A DNA stretch of 64,000 nt, taken from the NCBI GenBank assembly GCA_002376235.1, contig DFNX01000006.1:186001-250000 (forward strand), read 5' to 3'. Of the stretch, positions 26,671 to 35,192 are shown piece by piece (position 1 is the first letter of the stretch; every line of letters starts with the position of its first letter). Source of the DNA: Neorhizobium sp. UBA3556 (GTDB lineage Bacteria > Pseudomonadota > Alphaproteobacteria > Rhizobiales > Rhizobiaceae). The position numbers and the translations under genes are program-made. The notes beneath the pieces were generated by a model. That model worked only from the letters and a program-made list of their open reading frames with translations. It was not told where the DNA came from and did no database searches.

Positions 26671-26692
26671 GCCGCCCGGAGAACCGGGCGGC
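26671..26692 (-). terminator. Intercistronic hairpin between the binding-protein and permease genes
   Basis: A perfect 9-bp stem (GCCGCCCGG / CCGGGCGGC) with a 4-nt loop lies in the gap after the binding-protein gene and is followed by TTTCCCC on the minus strand. Such hairpins commonly protect the binding-protein mRNA or partly terminate transcription, so that the binding protein is made in excess over the membrane parts. Confidence 0.7.
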
Positions 26693-26738
26693 CAGCCTTG
26701 TAATGCTTATTGTCGATTGGCCGAGGGCGGGCCGAAGG

Positions 26739-28268
26739 TCAATCGACCTTTTTGATGTGGCCCGCGAAAAACTGTGCGTTCAGGCCGTTAAGCGGGTAAC
26801 CGGTGACGGATTTTGCCGCAACCACGATCTGCGGATAGAGATAGAGCCAGTTGCTGGCCGCGTCCTCGGCGATGATCGTGTTGGCGTCCTTCAGCTTGGC
26901 CGTCTGCTCATCCGTTGTTGCACTGCCTTCAGCCTGCTTGATCAGATCCACGACCTTCGGATTGTTGTAGCCCCAGTAGAAATCGGGATTGCCGTAAAAG
27001 ACGATGTCGCGGTGGTTCACATGTTCCTGCAGCGTCGCCTGGAAATCATGCGCCTTGTAAATCTTTGAATACCACTCGTTGGCGGTGATGACGTTGATGT
27101 TCACCTTCACGCCGATCTTGGCAAGTTCGCTCTGCAGGAACTGTGCGGCAATCGGGTGCGGGTCGTAGTTCGGCGTGTCGATGGTGAAGGAGAACCCTTC
27201 CGGATAGCCTGCTTCCGCAAGAAGTGCCTTGGCACTCTCGACATCATAGGCGTCGGTCTTGGTCAGGTCGACAAACCACGGATCGGTCGGCGGCACCATG
27301 GATCCAATCAGAGTGCCGTAGTCGCCCCATACGGCTTTCAGCAGCTTGGCGTCGTCCACTGCCCGGGCCAGCGCCTTGCGAACCTTGACGTTGTCGAAGG
27401 GAGCGACCCGGTCGTTATAGGCAAGCAGGAGTTTGGTAGTGGATTGACCTTCGGCGACCGTGAAGTCTTCATTGTCCTTGAACTGCGCAAGTGAATCCGG
27501 GCTCTGGACGGAGGTGATGATGTCGACGGATCCGGTCAGAAGAGCATTGTTAAGGGCTGTCGCTTCCGTGAAATACTGGAAGACGACGTCGCCATTATCC
27601 GGCTTCTGGCCCCAGTAATCATCGAACCTGGTCAGTGCCAGCGACGACCCGCGGCGCCAGTCCGCCAGCTCGTAAGGCCCTGTTCCATCTTCAGTAGAAG
27701 TCAGGTTGGTCGCGGTATCGTTGATGATCCAGACATAGCTGAGATTGTAGGGAAGCGAGATGGAGCGGGACGAAAGCTTGATGACGACAGTTGCGTCATC
27801 CGGGGTATCGATGCTGGCAATTGGCTTCAGGCTGTTCTTGCGCGAGCTTTTCGATTCTGCCGAGGTGACCCGTTCGATCGAGAATTTCACGTCCTTGGAT
27901 GTCAGCGGATCGCCGGAATGGAATTTCACGTTAGGCTGCAGAGTGAACGTGTAGGTGAGGCCATCATCGCTGACCTTGAAATCCTTGGCCAATACCGGTT
28001 CCACAGCGCCTGTATCAGCTAGACGGAAAAGTCCTTCATAGACGTTGTTGTTGAAGGCCTCGTTGATCCCCTGGCCGGCCCCTGCCGTATTGTCGAGGTT
28101 CTGCGGCTCGTAAAGCGATCCGATATTAATCGTGGCGTCCGCGTCGAAGTCGGCGGCCTGCGCAGATCCTGCCGCCAGGGCGGAAAGGAGGATCGCTGCA
28201 ATGGCGCTGCGCGCACTCGTCTGCCTGTTCTTCAGGGGCGAGCCCGTACGGGTTGTCAAAATGCTCAT
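26739..28268 (-). CDS. Peptide ABC transporter substrate-binding protein
   Basis: A 509-residue family 5 extracellular solute-binding protein. The start at 28268 has GAGAG ahead of it and gives a long signal peptide (basic start, hydrophobic core IAAILLSALAAG) with predicted cleavage after AQA near residue 38. Family segments LTYTFTLQPNVKFHSGDPLTSKDVKFS and TGPYELADWRRG are present. It is the first gene of the transporter operon, divergent from a Xaa-Pro peptidase, which suggests peptides as substrate; nickel- and opine-binding members share the fold. Confidence 0.88.
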   Translation of the reverse strand: MSILTTRTGSPLKNRQTSARSAIAAILLSALAAGSAQAADFDADATINIGSLYEPQNLDNTAGAGQGINEAFNNNVYEGLFRLADTGAVEPVLAKDFKVSDDGLTYTFTLQPNVKFHSGDPLTSKDVKFSIERVTSAESKSSRKNSLKPIASIDTPDDATVVIKLSSRSISLPYNLSYVWIINDTATNLTSTEDGTGPYELADWRRGSSLALTRFDDYWGQKPDNGDVVFQYFTEATALNNALLTGSVDIITSVQSPDSLAQFKDNEDFTVAEGQSTTKLLLAYNDRVAPFDNVKVRKALARAVDDAKLLKAVWGDYGTLIGSMVPPTDPWFVDLTKTDAYDVESAKALLAEAGYPEGFSFTIDTPNYDPHPIAAQFLQSELAKIGVKVNINVITANEWYSKIYKAHDFQATLQEHVNHRDIVFYGNPDFYWGYNNPKVVDLIKQAEGSATTDEQTAKLKDANTIIAEDAASNWLYLYPQIVVAAKSVTGYPLNGLNAQFFAGHIKKVD

Positions 28269-28485
28269 CTTGAAACTCTCATTCACTGGCGGATCAGCGC
28301 CATCATTTATCGCTTGAAGCATAGCGTAGTATCCACTCATCGGAAGGGTGGCGAGGGCAAAAAGGCGTCGCCTGAAGGGAATGTGATACTCTTGGATCGG
28401 CGCACCAGAGAAAATTGTTTCCGCGCTGGAACTTCGTGTTCAGTCCTATTAAGCCCTTCAGATAAATCAGAGATTGGATCAGGAC

Positions 28486-29718
28486 ATGAGTGATATCGAC
28501 AGAAACCGCGCGGCCCGGCTGATGGATGAAGCCGGTATCGATGCGCTTGTCCTTTTCCAGCCTGAGGCTTTTCGTTACGCGATCGGCGCTCCCGCAGGCG
28601 TGGCGACAATGTGGGGGCGGGCCGGAGCTGCGGTGGCGCTCGTGCCAGCGCAGGCCAATGAAACTCTTGCAGCCATCGTCAGCGATCATGCCGCGCCGGC
28701 GGTGCGCAGCAAGGCATCCTATGTCGAGGTGCGGACCCATCGCATCTGGATCGATATGCTCGATGTGACAGGCGCAGAAACGGTGCAGCAGATCGGCGAG
28801 GCCTATCGACGCGCGGGAACGGGAGGGTCGCGCCCCGAAACATTCGATCGGTCCGCGGTTTTCGATCTTCTCGAGGATCTCTTGCGCGAACGCGGCCTGA
28901 TCAACGCACGACTGGGCGTCGATCTCGAATTCATGCCCGCCGCAGATTTCGAAGCTTTGAAAAGCAGGCTTCCGCAAGTCGAGTGGCTGGACGGCTCGAC
29001 GGTCCTGCGACGGCTGCGAGCCGTTAAAGTTTCGGCGGAGATAGAGCGGTTGCGCAAAGCGTCTCATGCGGCAGAGGCGGGGTTGGAAGCTATGGCGCAG
29101 GCGATCAGGCCGGGTGTGGCCCTGCCGGCACTCTCGGCGGCATGGAAGGCCGGGGCGCAGGCTGCTGCCGCCAAGGGAGGCTTCTCGCTGAGTGGGCATT
29201 GGGATTACATTTCGGTTGGTGCGGATCTTGCCGACATGGCGGCAGTTGTGGCTCCGGGCGATCTCATCAAGGCGGATGTCGGGACGCTCGTCGACGGCTA
29301 TTCTTCGGACGGGGCAAGAACCTATACATTGGGTCGTCCGTCCGGGCTTGCGATGGATGTGTTCAAAGCGCTCGATGCGGCGTTTCATGCGGGGCTGGAA
29401 CAAATCCGGCCTGGCAATGCCTTCGCTTCAGTCCATTCCGCCATGCTTCAATCGATGCGCAAGGACGGTTTTGCGGAATATTACCGCGGCCATTTCGGTC
29501 ACGCGGTTGGTGGCAGTGTCGGCATCGAAGAATGGCCGTTCTTTTCCGCCAGTAACCAAGAGATCATCGAGCCGAACATGGTTGTGGCGCTGGAGGCCCC
29601 GTTCTACGGTCAGGGGCTTGGGGCGTTGATGATCGAGGACCAGTTCCTTGTGACCGTCACCGGGGCGGAATGCATGAACCGCTTGCCACGCGGGCTGGTC
29701 GACGTATCGGATGCCTGA
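28486..29718 (+). CDS. M24-family Xaa-Pro peptidase
   Basis: A 410-residue creatinase/aminopeptidase P-like metalloprotein. The N-terminal third is the creatinase-type domain; the C-terminal pita-bread domain holds the five metal ligands D264, D275, H339 (GHFGHAVGG), E370 and E384. ATG at 28486 is preferred over an upstream TTG. It is divergent from the peptide transporter, which fits breakdown of imported proline-containing peptides. Creatinase-like activity on non-peptide substrates is a less likely alternative. Confidence 0.88.
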   Translation: MSDIDRNRAARLMDEAGIDALVLFQPEAFRYAIGAPAGVATMWGRAGAAVALVPAQANETLAAIVSDHAAPAVRSKASYVEVRTHRIWIDMLDVTGAETVQQIGEAYRRAGTGGSRPETFDRSAVFDLLEDLLRERGLINARLGVDLEFMPAADFEALKSRLPQVEWLDGSTVLRRLRAVKVSAEIERLRKASHAAEAGLEAMAQAIRPGVALPALSAAWKAGAQAAAAKGGFSLSGHWDYISVGADLADMAAVVAPGDLIKADVGTLVDGYSSDGARTYTLGRPSGLAMDVFKALDAAFHAGLEQIRPGNAFASVHSAMLQSMRKDGFAEYYRGHFGHAVGGSVGIEEWPFFSASNQEIIEPNMVVALEAPFYGQGLGALMIEDQFLVTVTGAECMNRLPRGLVDVSDA

Positions 29719-29926
29719 TGCCGAGGCTCCTCAAGGTCGTCTGATCGGCATCCACAAGCATTTGAACATGGGTGGATTTGCGCTTGCCGAACGGCGAATT
29801 CAGTTTGAGACTCAGGGAGTATTTTTTCGGTCTCATCCTCCGGATGGGCATCACGCTCCGCCCACGCGGCGGCAAGTGTCGGCAATATCGAGATCTTTGA
29901 TGATCCGCTGACAGTCGGAGAACTGT

Positions 29927-30322
29927 TCAGTGCTGGCGCGCCGCAGGCGCTTTCCTTGCAGGCGTTTCAGCGCGTAGCTTCGTCTCCATCGTCAGGATTT
30001 CGTCTGTCGTCAGCAGATCGTTACGACCATTCGGCAGCAGCCCTTTGAGTTGCAGATCGATGTAACGCAGGCAGCAGACCCTCAGAAACGAAGTGAAATT
30101 GCCGAGATCATGCCCTTCGTCGATCGACTCGTTATAGAGTTGATGCAGAAGTTGGGGCACGTTCATGTCGTCACGCGCAGCGATCTGGTCGAGCACGGTC
30201 CAGAACATGTTTTCCAGACGCACGCTGGTCACCATTCCGTCCATGCGCAGCGAACGCGTCTGGCTCTCCCAAAGATGCGAATTCGCACCGATAAACAGTC
30301 TGCACACGGCTCTCTCCTCCAT
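29927..30322 (-). CDS. Small ribbon-helix-helix (RHH_4-like) protein
   Basis: A 131-residue protein with the segment MVTSVRLENMFWTVLDQIAARDDMNVPQ, which matches the ribbon-helix-helix domain of small alphaproteobacterial proteins, followed by FTSFLRVCCLRYIDL. The C-terminal 35 residues are charged and probably flexible. The role is unknown; DNA binding is presumed from the fold. It is 79 nt downstream of the GMC gene but behind a terminator, so probably has its own promoter. The start may lie downstream at one of the two Met codons near residues 27-30. Confidence 0.7.
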   Translation of the reverse strand: MEERAVCRLFIGANSHLWESQTRSLRMDGMVTSVRLENMFWTVLDQIAARDDMNVPQLLHQLYNESIDEGHDLGNFTSFLRVCCLRYIDLQLKGLLPNGRNDLLTTDEILTMETKLRAETPARKAPAARQH

Positions 30323-30369
30323 AGCCTATGCTCCTTCTCGACACGATAGGACATGCGAGATGCGAGGAA

Positions 30370-30395
30370 AAGGGCCGCGATAGTCCGCGGCCCTT
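30370..30395 (-). terminator. Rho-independent terminator after the GMC oxidoreductase gene
   Basis: A perfect 10-bp stem (AAGGGCCGCG / CGCGGCCCTT) with a 6-nt loop, followed on the minus strand by TTCC. It begins 7 nt after the GMC stop codon. Confidence 0.8.
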
Positions 30396-30401
30396 ATGGT
30401 T

Positions 30402-31967
30402 TCAGATACTACCAGCCTTTAATTCCCGAGCGAGATGCTCAGCTTGACGGATGGCGAGTGCGACGATCGTCAGCGTCGGATTGGCCGCTGCGCCCGTCGT
30501 CATCACCGAGCCATCGGAGATGAACAGGTTCGGCACGTCATGGGCGCGACCCCATTTGTCGACGACCCCATCCTCTGCCCTGGCGCTCATACGGCAGGTG
30601 CCGAGATTGTGGGTCGAGGGGTATGGCGGGGTCCGATGGCTGTCGATGGCACCGACCGCCTTGTAGAGCGCCTGGGCATGCTCATAGGCGTAATTGCGCA
30701 TCGCGACATCATTGGCGTGGTCATCGAAATGCACATTCGGTGCAGCAAGTCCCCATTTGTCGCGCACGGTTTCCGACAACGTCACGCGATTGCTCGCCTG
30801 CGGCATGTCCTCGCCGACGATCCACATGCCGGCGGTATTGGCATAGGCCTCCATGATCTCGGCGAATTCCGGCCCCCAGGCGCCCGGTTCGGCGAAGGCG
30901 GCGAGGAAGGACGGGCCAAGCGACAACGTCTCCATGTAATAGCCGCCGACAAAGCCGCGCTCCGGCTTGTTGGCCGCCTCATCCGCGATAATACCCGCCA
31001 TGGTCTCGCCGCGATACATATGAACCGGCTTGTCGAAGCGCGCATAGACCGAGCCGGTCATGTGTCGCATGTAGTTTCGGCCGACCTGATCGGAACTGTT
31101 GGCAAGCCCCTTGGCGAAGCGGTTGCTTTCGCTCAGGAGAAGCAGCCGCGGTGTCTCGATGGAATTGCCGGCAACGCAGACAATCCGGGCTGCCTGCTGA
31201 TGCAGATTGCCGTCCTTGTCGGCATAAACGACCGCATCGACCTTGCCCGAGGCGTCATGAGTGATACGCACGACATGGCTTTCAGGACGCAGGTCCAGAA
31301 GGCCCGTCTCCAATGCTCTCGGTATTTCGCGGACGAGCGTGCTCCATTTCGACTTGTTCTTGTCGCCCTGGAAGTTGAACCCGTCCTGGATCGAGGCCGG
31401 GCGTCCGTCATAGGGCTCGGCATTGGTGGCGTAGGGGCCGGTTGCATAAAGCTTGTAGCCGACACGTTCCGCGCCATTGGCGAAGACCTTGTAGTTGTTG
31501 TTGGCGGGCAGCGCCGGCCGGCCGTGGCGGTGGGTGGAGCCCATCGCCATCTCAGCCTTGTCATAATAAGGCGCCATTTCCTCCAGCGTGATCGGCCAGT
31601 CGAGAAGCGACGCACCAGCGATATCGCCGTAGGTAGTACGGGCCTTGAACTCGTAGTCCTTGAATCGTGGTGTTGCGCCGGACCAGTGAGTAGTGGTGCC
31701 GCCGACGGCTTTGACGATCCAGGCCGGCAGGCTCGGGAAGTCGGTTGCTACCCGCCAGGAGCCGCTCGTCGTGCGCGGATCGAGCCATGCCATCTGCTGG
31801 AAGGCTTCCCACTCGTTGTTGCGATAGTCCTCGTTTTTCAGGAACGGTCCGGCCTCCAGCACCACGCAGGGGATGCCGGCCTTCGTCAATTCATAGGCAA
31901 GCGTTCCGCCGCCCGCACCTGAACCGATGATGACAACTGCCTTCTCGTCGTTGGGGATCTGTTTCAT
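30402..31967 (-). CDS. GMC-family FAD oxidoreductase (gluconate/sugar-alcohol dehydrogenase large-subunit type)
   Basis: A 521-residue flavoprotein. FAD-binding VVIIGSGAGGGTLAYELTKAG is at the N-terminus, with TTTHWSGATPRF and the C-terminal GMC segment (HNLGTCRMSARAEDGVVDKWGRAHDVPNLFISDGSVM) carrying the active-site His/Asn region. It overlaps the next gene, a gluconate-2-dehydrogenase subunit-3-like protein, by 4 nt. Such pairs form membrane or periplasmic dehydrogenases passing electrons to a cytochrome c subunit, but no cytochrome gene is present here. No signal peptide is visible, so export would rely on the partner. Substrate unknown. Confidence 0.88.
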   Translation of the reverse strand: MKQIPNDEKAVVIIGSGAGGGTLAYELTKAGIPCVVLEAGPFLKNEDYRNNEWEAFQQMAWLDPRTTSGSWRVATDFPSLPAWIVKAVGGTTTHWSGATPRFKDYEFKARTTYGDIAGASLLDWPITLEEMAPYYDKAEMAMGSTHRHGRPALPANNNYKVFANGAERVGYKLYATGPYATNAEPYDGRPASIQDGFNFQGDKNKSKWSTLVREIPRALETGLLDLRPESHVVRITHDASGKVDAVVYADKDGNLHQQAARIVCVAGNSIETPRLLLLSESNRFAKGLANSSDQVGRNYMRHMTGSVYARFDKPVHMYRGETMAGIIADEAANKPERGFVGGYYMETLSLGPSFLAAFAEPGAWGPEFAEIMEAYANTAGMWIVGEDMPQASNRVTLSETVRDKWGLAAPNVHFDDHANDVAMRNYAYEHAQALYKAVGAIDSHRTPPYPSTHNLGTCRMSARAEDGVVDKWGRAHDVPNLFISDGSVMTTGAAANPTLTIVALAIRQAEHLARELKAGSI

Positions 31968-32485
31968 TGGCCCGCTCCAGCATATTCCTCGATACGTGGC
32001 TCAGGCAGCCAGTCGAGATCGTTGAAGCCGCGCTTGATATAGCCGCCCTTGTCGAAGCTCGGGCCTTCGTAGCCAAGCGCTGCCCACACCTCCGGGTCGT
32101 CATAGAGTGTGGTGACGGTCGTTCCCTTCACCAGCTTGAAGAACGGGGTCGCCTCGATCTTCTTCAGGTTCGCATAGGCAGCCTTGTCGTCGAGCTTCAT
32201 GAAGCCACTTTCCTGCAACTCCCGCAGGCTCGTGAGGAAGGCGATCTTTTCGGCAGGTGTCTTTCCTGCCGCCTTGAAGACCGCATCGGCGGTCCGCTCA
32301 TAGGGAGCGTCGGCGAATTTTTTATGGGGAAACATGACCCTGATCATGCGTACCAGGGTCTTCTTGGCGTCGCTGTCTCCTCCCAGGTCCAGCGGCAGTT
32401 TGGCAAAAGCAATCTTTGCGAAAGTCGACGCCATCAGCGTCGCAGTTGCGCTGCCGATGAGCAGTTTTCGTTTTGTCGTCTCCAT
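31964..32485 (-). CDS. Gluconate 2-dehydrogenase subunit 3-like protein with Tat-like leader
   Basis: A 173-residue small subunit. The N-terminus METTKRKLLIGSATATLMAS resembles a Tat signal, but has Lys-Arg rather than twin Arg. The following domain (LVRMIRVMFPHKKFADAPYE, FVKGTTVTTLYDDPEVWAALGYEGPSFDKGGY) is typical of the gamma subunit of gluconate/fructose/sorbitol-type dehydrogenases. It probably carries the GMC subunit through the membrane by hitch-hiking. The two genes form an operon starting near 32485. Confidence 0.85.
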   Translation of the reverse strand: METTKRKLLIGSATATLMASTFAKIAFAKLPLDLGGDSDAKKTLVRMIRVMFPHKKFADAPYERTADAVFKAAGKTPAEKIAFLTSLRELQESGFMKLDDKAAYANLKKIEATPFFKLVKGTTVTTLYDDPEVWAALGYEGPSFDKGGYIKRGFNDLDWLPEPRIEEYAGAGQ

Positions 32486-32523
32486 TCTTTCCTCCCTAAT
32501 GGATGCGGCATTTCAATAGATGT

Positions 32524-32919
32524 TCAGAGATAGCGCCCCTGTTTCTGGATAACTTCGATCTGGTAACCGTCTGGATCCTGTACGAAGAAGAACCGGGCGA
32601 CCGAAACATCGCCATTCTTGAAATCCACCAGCTTGCGTGGCGAAAAACCGGCCTGTTCGAAACGCGCGTGTTCCGCATCCAGATCATCGACGATGAAGGC
32701 GGCATGGCCGTAGCCATCGCCCAGCTCATATGGTTCGGAGCGATCCTTGTTGATGGTGAGTTCGAGCTCGAACGTGTTTTCGGCGTTCGAAAGGTAGACG
32801 AGCGTGAATGTCTCGAAATCCAGCCGGTCTGCGATCCTCAGGCCGAAGGCACGCGCGTAAAAATCGACTGACCGGGCCTCATCCAGAACCCGTATCATGC
32901 TGTGAACGAACTTTGCCAT
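32524..32919 (-). CDS. Glyoxalase I-like VOC-family protein
   Basis: A 131-residue vicinal-oxygen-chelate protein resembling lactoylglutathione lyase. It contains HSMIRVLDEARSVDFYARAFGLR, FELELTINKD, YGHAAFIVDDL and DPDGYQIEVIQ, which carry the likely metal-binding His/Glu residues of the two beta-alpha-beta motifs. It is divergent from a D-lactate dehydrogenase gene, so a methylglyoxal-to-D-lactate role is attractive. Other VOC lyases or dioxygenases are possible. Confidence 0.8.
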   Translation of the reverse strand: MAKFVHSMIRVLDEARSVDFYARAFGLRIADRLDFETFTLVYLSNAENTFELELTINKDRSEPYELGDGYGHAAFIVDDLDAEHARFEQAGFSPRKLVDFKNGDVSVARFFFVQDPDGYQIEVIQKQGRYL

Positions 32920-33074
32920 TCTCCTCCCTCATTCCGTTTCCTCGGATTGAACTATAGGGACGGAAAAACAGCGCGGGTATTATTTGGATACTACCTGCAC
33001 GATTTTGCTACAGATTAGTATTGCGATGCGGAGGCGTTACCTTGACAGGTAATGACGCGAAAAGAGGAGGGATC

Positions 33075-34829
33075 ATGAGACGAGAGGAACTGGTTGCCCA
33101 AGTGAAGGCTATCGTCGGGACGTCATATTGCCTTGTCGATACGCGGCAGACCGAAAGGTTCAGGAAGGGGTTTCGCGCCGGTGAGGGGGAGGCGGCAATG
33201 GTCGTTATCCCCGGAAGTCTGGTCGAGATGTGGGCTGTCTTAAAGCTTGTGATCGCGGCGGATTACATCGTCATAATGCAGGCGGCCAATACCGGGCTGA
33301 CCGGCGGCTCTACGCCTTATGGCAGCTATGATCGCGAGGTGGCCATCATCAGCACCCTGCGGCTCGACCGGATCCATGTTCTCGATGATGGCCGGCAGAT
33401 CGTTTCGCAGCCGGGGGGAACGCTGTTCAACCTGGAAGCACTGCTCAAGCCTCTCGGGCGCCAGCCGCATTCCGTTATCGGCTCGTCCTGCATCGGTGCA
33501 TCGATCGTTGGCGGCGTGTGTAACAATTCCGGCGGAGCCCTGGTGCGGCATGGGCCGGTTTACACCGAGCTTTCGCTTTATGCCGAGCGCACCGCTTCCG
33601 GCGAACTGCAACTCGTCAATCATCTCGGGATTGATCTGGGCGACACGCCCGAAGAGATCCTCGGTCGGCTTGATCGCGGCGACATTGATCCTTCCCTGAT
33701 ACAAAACGGGACCGGCAGGGCCTCTGATGACGGTTATGCGGAAAGGGTGAGGGAGGTCGATGCCGCCACGCCGGCACGCTTCAATGCAGACCCTCGCGGG
33801 CTGTTCGAAGCATCCGGCTCGGCGGGCAAGGTCGCCGTCTTCGCTGTGCGTCTCGATACATTTCCGGTCGTTGCGGATCCGAAGGTTTTTTATGTCGGCG
33901 CCAATGATACGGCCACGCTTGCCGTATTGCGTCGCCGGTTGCTGACCGAGCTGCCCGAACTGCCGATCAGCGGTGAGTACCTGCATCGCGACTGCTTTGA
34001 TATCGCGCATCGCTACGGCAAGGATGTGCTTCTGATGATCCACTGGCTGGGGACGGCCCGGCTGCCGATGTTTTTTGCCGCCAAGGGAGCGATGGATGCA
34101 TGGCTGAACAATCGCCGCTTCCTGCCGAGGAACCTGACGGACAGGGTTCTGCAGGCGGTTGCAAACCTCCTGCCGGAAGCCTTGCCGAAACGCATGCTCG
34201 ATTTCAGGCGACGGTTCGATCATCATCTCATCCTTAATGTTCCGGGCGTGATTGCGCGGGAAACCCAGGCGCTCCTCAGTGAAACAGTCGGGATCGATGG
34301 ATGGTTTGCTTGTGACCCTGACGAAGCAAAAAAGGCGATGCTTCATCGTTTCGCTGCGGCTGGTGCTGCAGTTCGCTACGGAGCCGTGAAGCCGGACGAG
34401 GTGGAGGATATTCTTGCGCTGGATATCGCGCTTCGCCGTGACGACCGGGACTGGTTCGAAAAGCTGCCGCCGGATATCGAGGCGCAGATCGACCGAAAAC
34501 TTTATTACGGTCACTTCCTCTGCCATGTCCTGCATCAGGATTACGCCCTGAAAAAGGGCGCTGATGCTGCATCAATCAAGGCGCGAATGCTGGAGATTCT
34601 GGACGAGCGCGGGGCCGAATACCCGGCCGAGCACAATGTCGGCCACATATACCGTGCCAAGCCGTCTCTCATGCAGCACTATCGGTCACTCGATCCCACC
34701 AACAGCTTCAATCCGGGTATCGGCAAGACACCGCGTGCGCGATATTATGGTGGCGCATGCGATTGCGACAATGCGGGTCCGAGAAAGGCGGAGGAGGTGA
34801 CTGACGTTGTTGTCATACCCTCGGCGTAA
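33075..34829 (+). CDS. dld: D-lactate dehydrogenase, FAD, quinone-linked
   Basis: A 584-residue peripheral membrane flavoprotein of the E. coli Dld type (571 residues) that oxidises D-lactate and reduces quinone. The FAD domain has IVIMQAANTGLTGGSTPYG and SVIGSSCIGASIVGGVCNNSGGALV. The membrane-binding cap region includes RLPMFFAAKGAMDAW. The C-terminus has EYPAEHNVGHIYRA and DPTNSFNPGIGKT. The start at 33075 follows AAGAGGAGGG. The last residues after GIGKT are unusual, and the final codons are shared with a broken histidine kinase on the other strand, so the 3' end was probably rebuilt by recombination. Confidence 0.93.
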   Translation: MRREELVAQVKAIVGTSYCLVDTRQTERFRKGFRAGEGEAAMVVIPGSLVEMWAVLKLVIAADYIVIMQAANTGLTGGSTPYGSYDREVAIISTLRLDRIHVLDDGRQIVSQPGGTLFNLEALLKPLGRQPHSVIGSSCIGASIVGGVCNNSGGALVRHGPVYTELSLYAERTASGELQLVNHLGIDLGDTPEEILGRLDRGDIDPSLIQNGTGRASDDGYAERVREVDAATPARFNADPRGLFEASGSAGKVAVFAVRLDTFPVVADPKVFYVGANDTATLAVLRRRLLTELPELPISGEYLHRDCFDIAHRYGKDVLLMIHWLGTARLPMFFAAKGAMDAWLNNRRFLPRNLTDRVLQAVANLLPEALPKRMLDFRRRFDHHLILNVPGVIARETQALLSETVGIDGWFACDPDEAKKAMLHRFAAAGAAVRYGAVKPDEVEDILALDIALRRDDRDWFEKLPPDIEAQIDRKLYYGHFLCHVLHQDYALKKGADAASIKARMLEILDERGAEYPAEHNVGHIYRAKPSLMQHYRSLDPTNSFNPGIGKTPRARYYGGACDCDNAGPRKAEEVTDVVVIPSA

Positions 34830-35188
34830 TTGCTGATCGCTGCCAGGGGCTGGTTAAGCTCATGGGCGATGTTGGAGGCCATTTCACCAAGAAGGCCAAG
34901 GCGTGAAAACTGGTTTCGTTCCTGTCTGTGGTGCTCCGCCTCCGCCTCTGCCTTGGCTCGTTCCCGAATTTCTCGCGTTAGTTCCGCCGTTCTGCGGCGA
35001 ACAAGCGTTTCGACCCGCAGAACGTGGATGACCCACCAGACCAATGCGAAACCGACGACAAGAAACCAGTGCCAATAGGCTTTGATAAAACCCTTGAGCG
35101 TGACCAAGAACGACATAGTCACCCGGATTGGCGATGACAAAGCCCACAGCATGCCTCGAGCGCCACGGTTAGGGCTTTTGCCCGACAT
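34816..35188 (-). pseudogene. Truncated sensor histidine kinase (TtrS-like) fragment
   Basis: Only a membrane segment (WHWFLVVGFALVWWVIHVL), a charged coiled coil (about 30-90) and the start of the kinase dimerisation domain remain, with the phosphoacceptor H-box GEMASNIAHELNQPLAAISN. Homology stops at NYAEG, exactly where the dld coding sequence begins on the other strand; the rest of the frame is antisense dld. The ATP-binding domain and the periplasmic sensor are missing. TM, coiled coil and H-box together look like TtrS-type kinases. It is not expected to function. Confidence 0.75.
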
Positions 35189-35192
35189 GGTC

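Noticed and set aside
26739..28268. Nickel-binding role for the first solute-binding protein
   Set aside because: It belongs to the same broad family as NikA but lacks NikA-specific segments, and it is paired with a peptidase gene; a true nikA is at 37466.
29711..29911. A 66-codon open frame overlapping the end of the Xaa-Pro peptidase gene
   Set aside because: It overlaps the stop codon by 8 bases and the translation matches nothing I recognise; no ribosome site can be distinguished inside the peptidase gene.
30435..31922. A 495-codon open frame on the plus strand opposite the GMC oxidoreductase gene
   Set aside because: It is an antisense shadow of a strongly conserved gene in high-GC DNA; the translation has no recognisable domain.
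33240..34535. A 431-codon open frame on the minus strand opposite dld
   Set aside because: Antisense shadow; dld is intact with FAD motifs and a good ribosome site.
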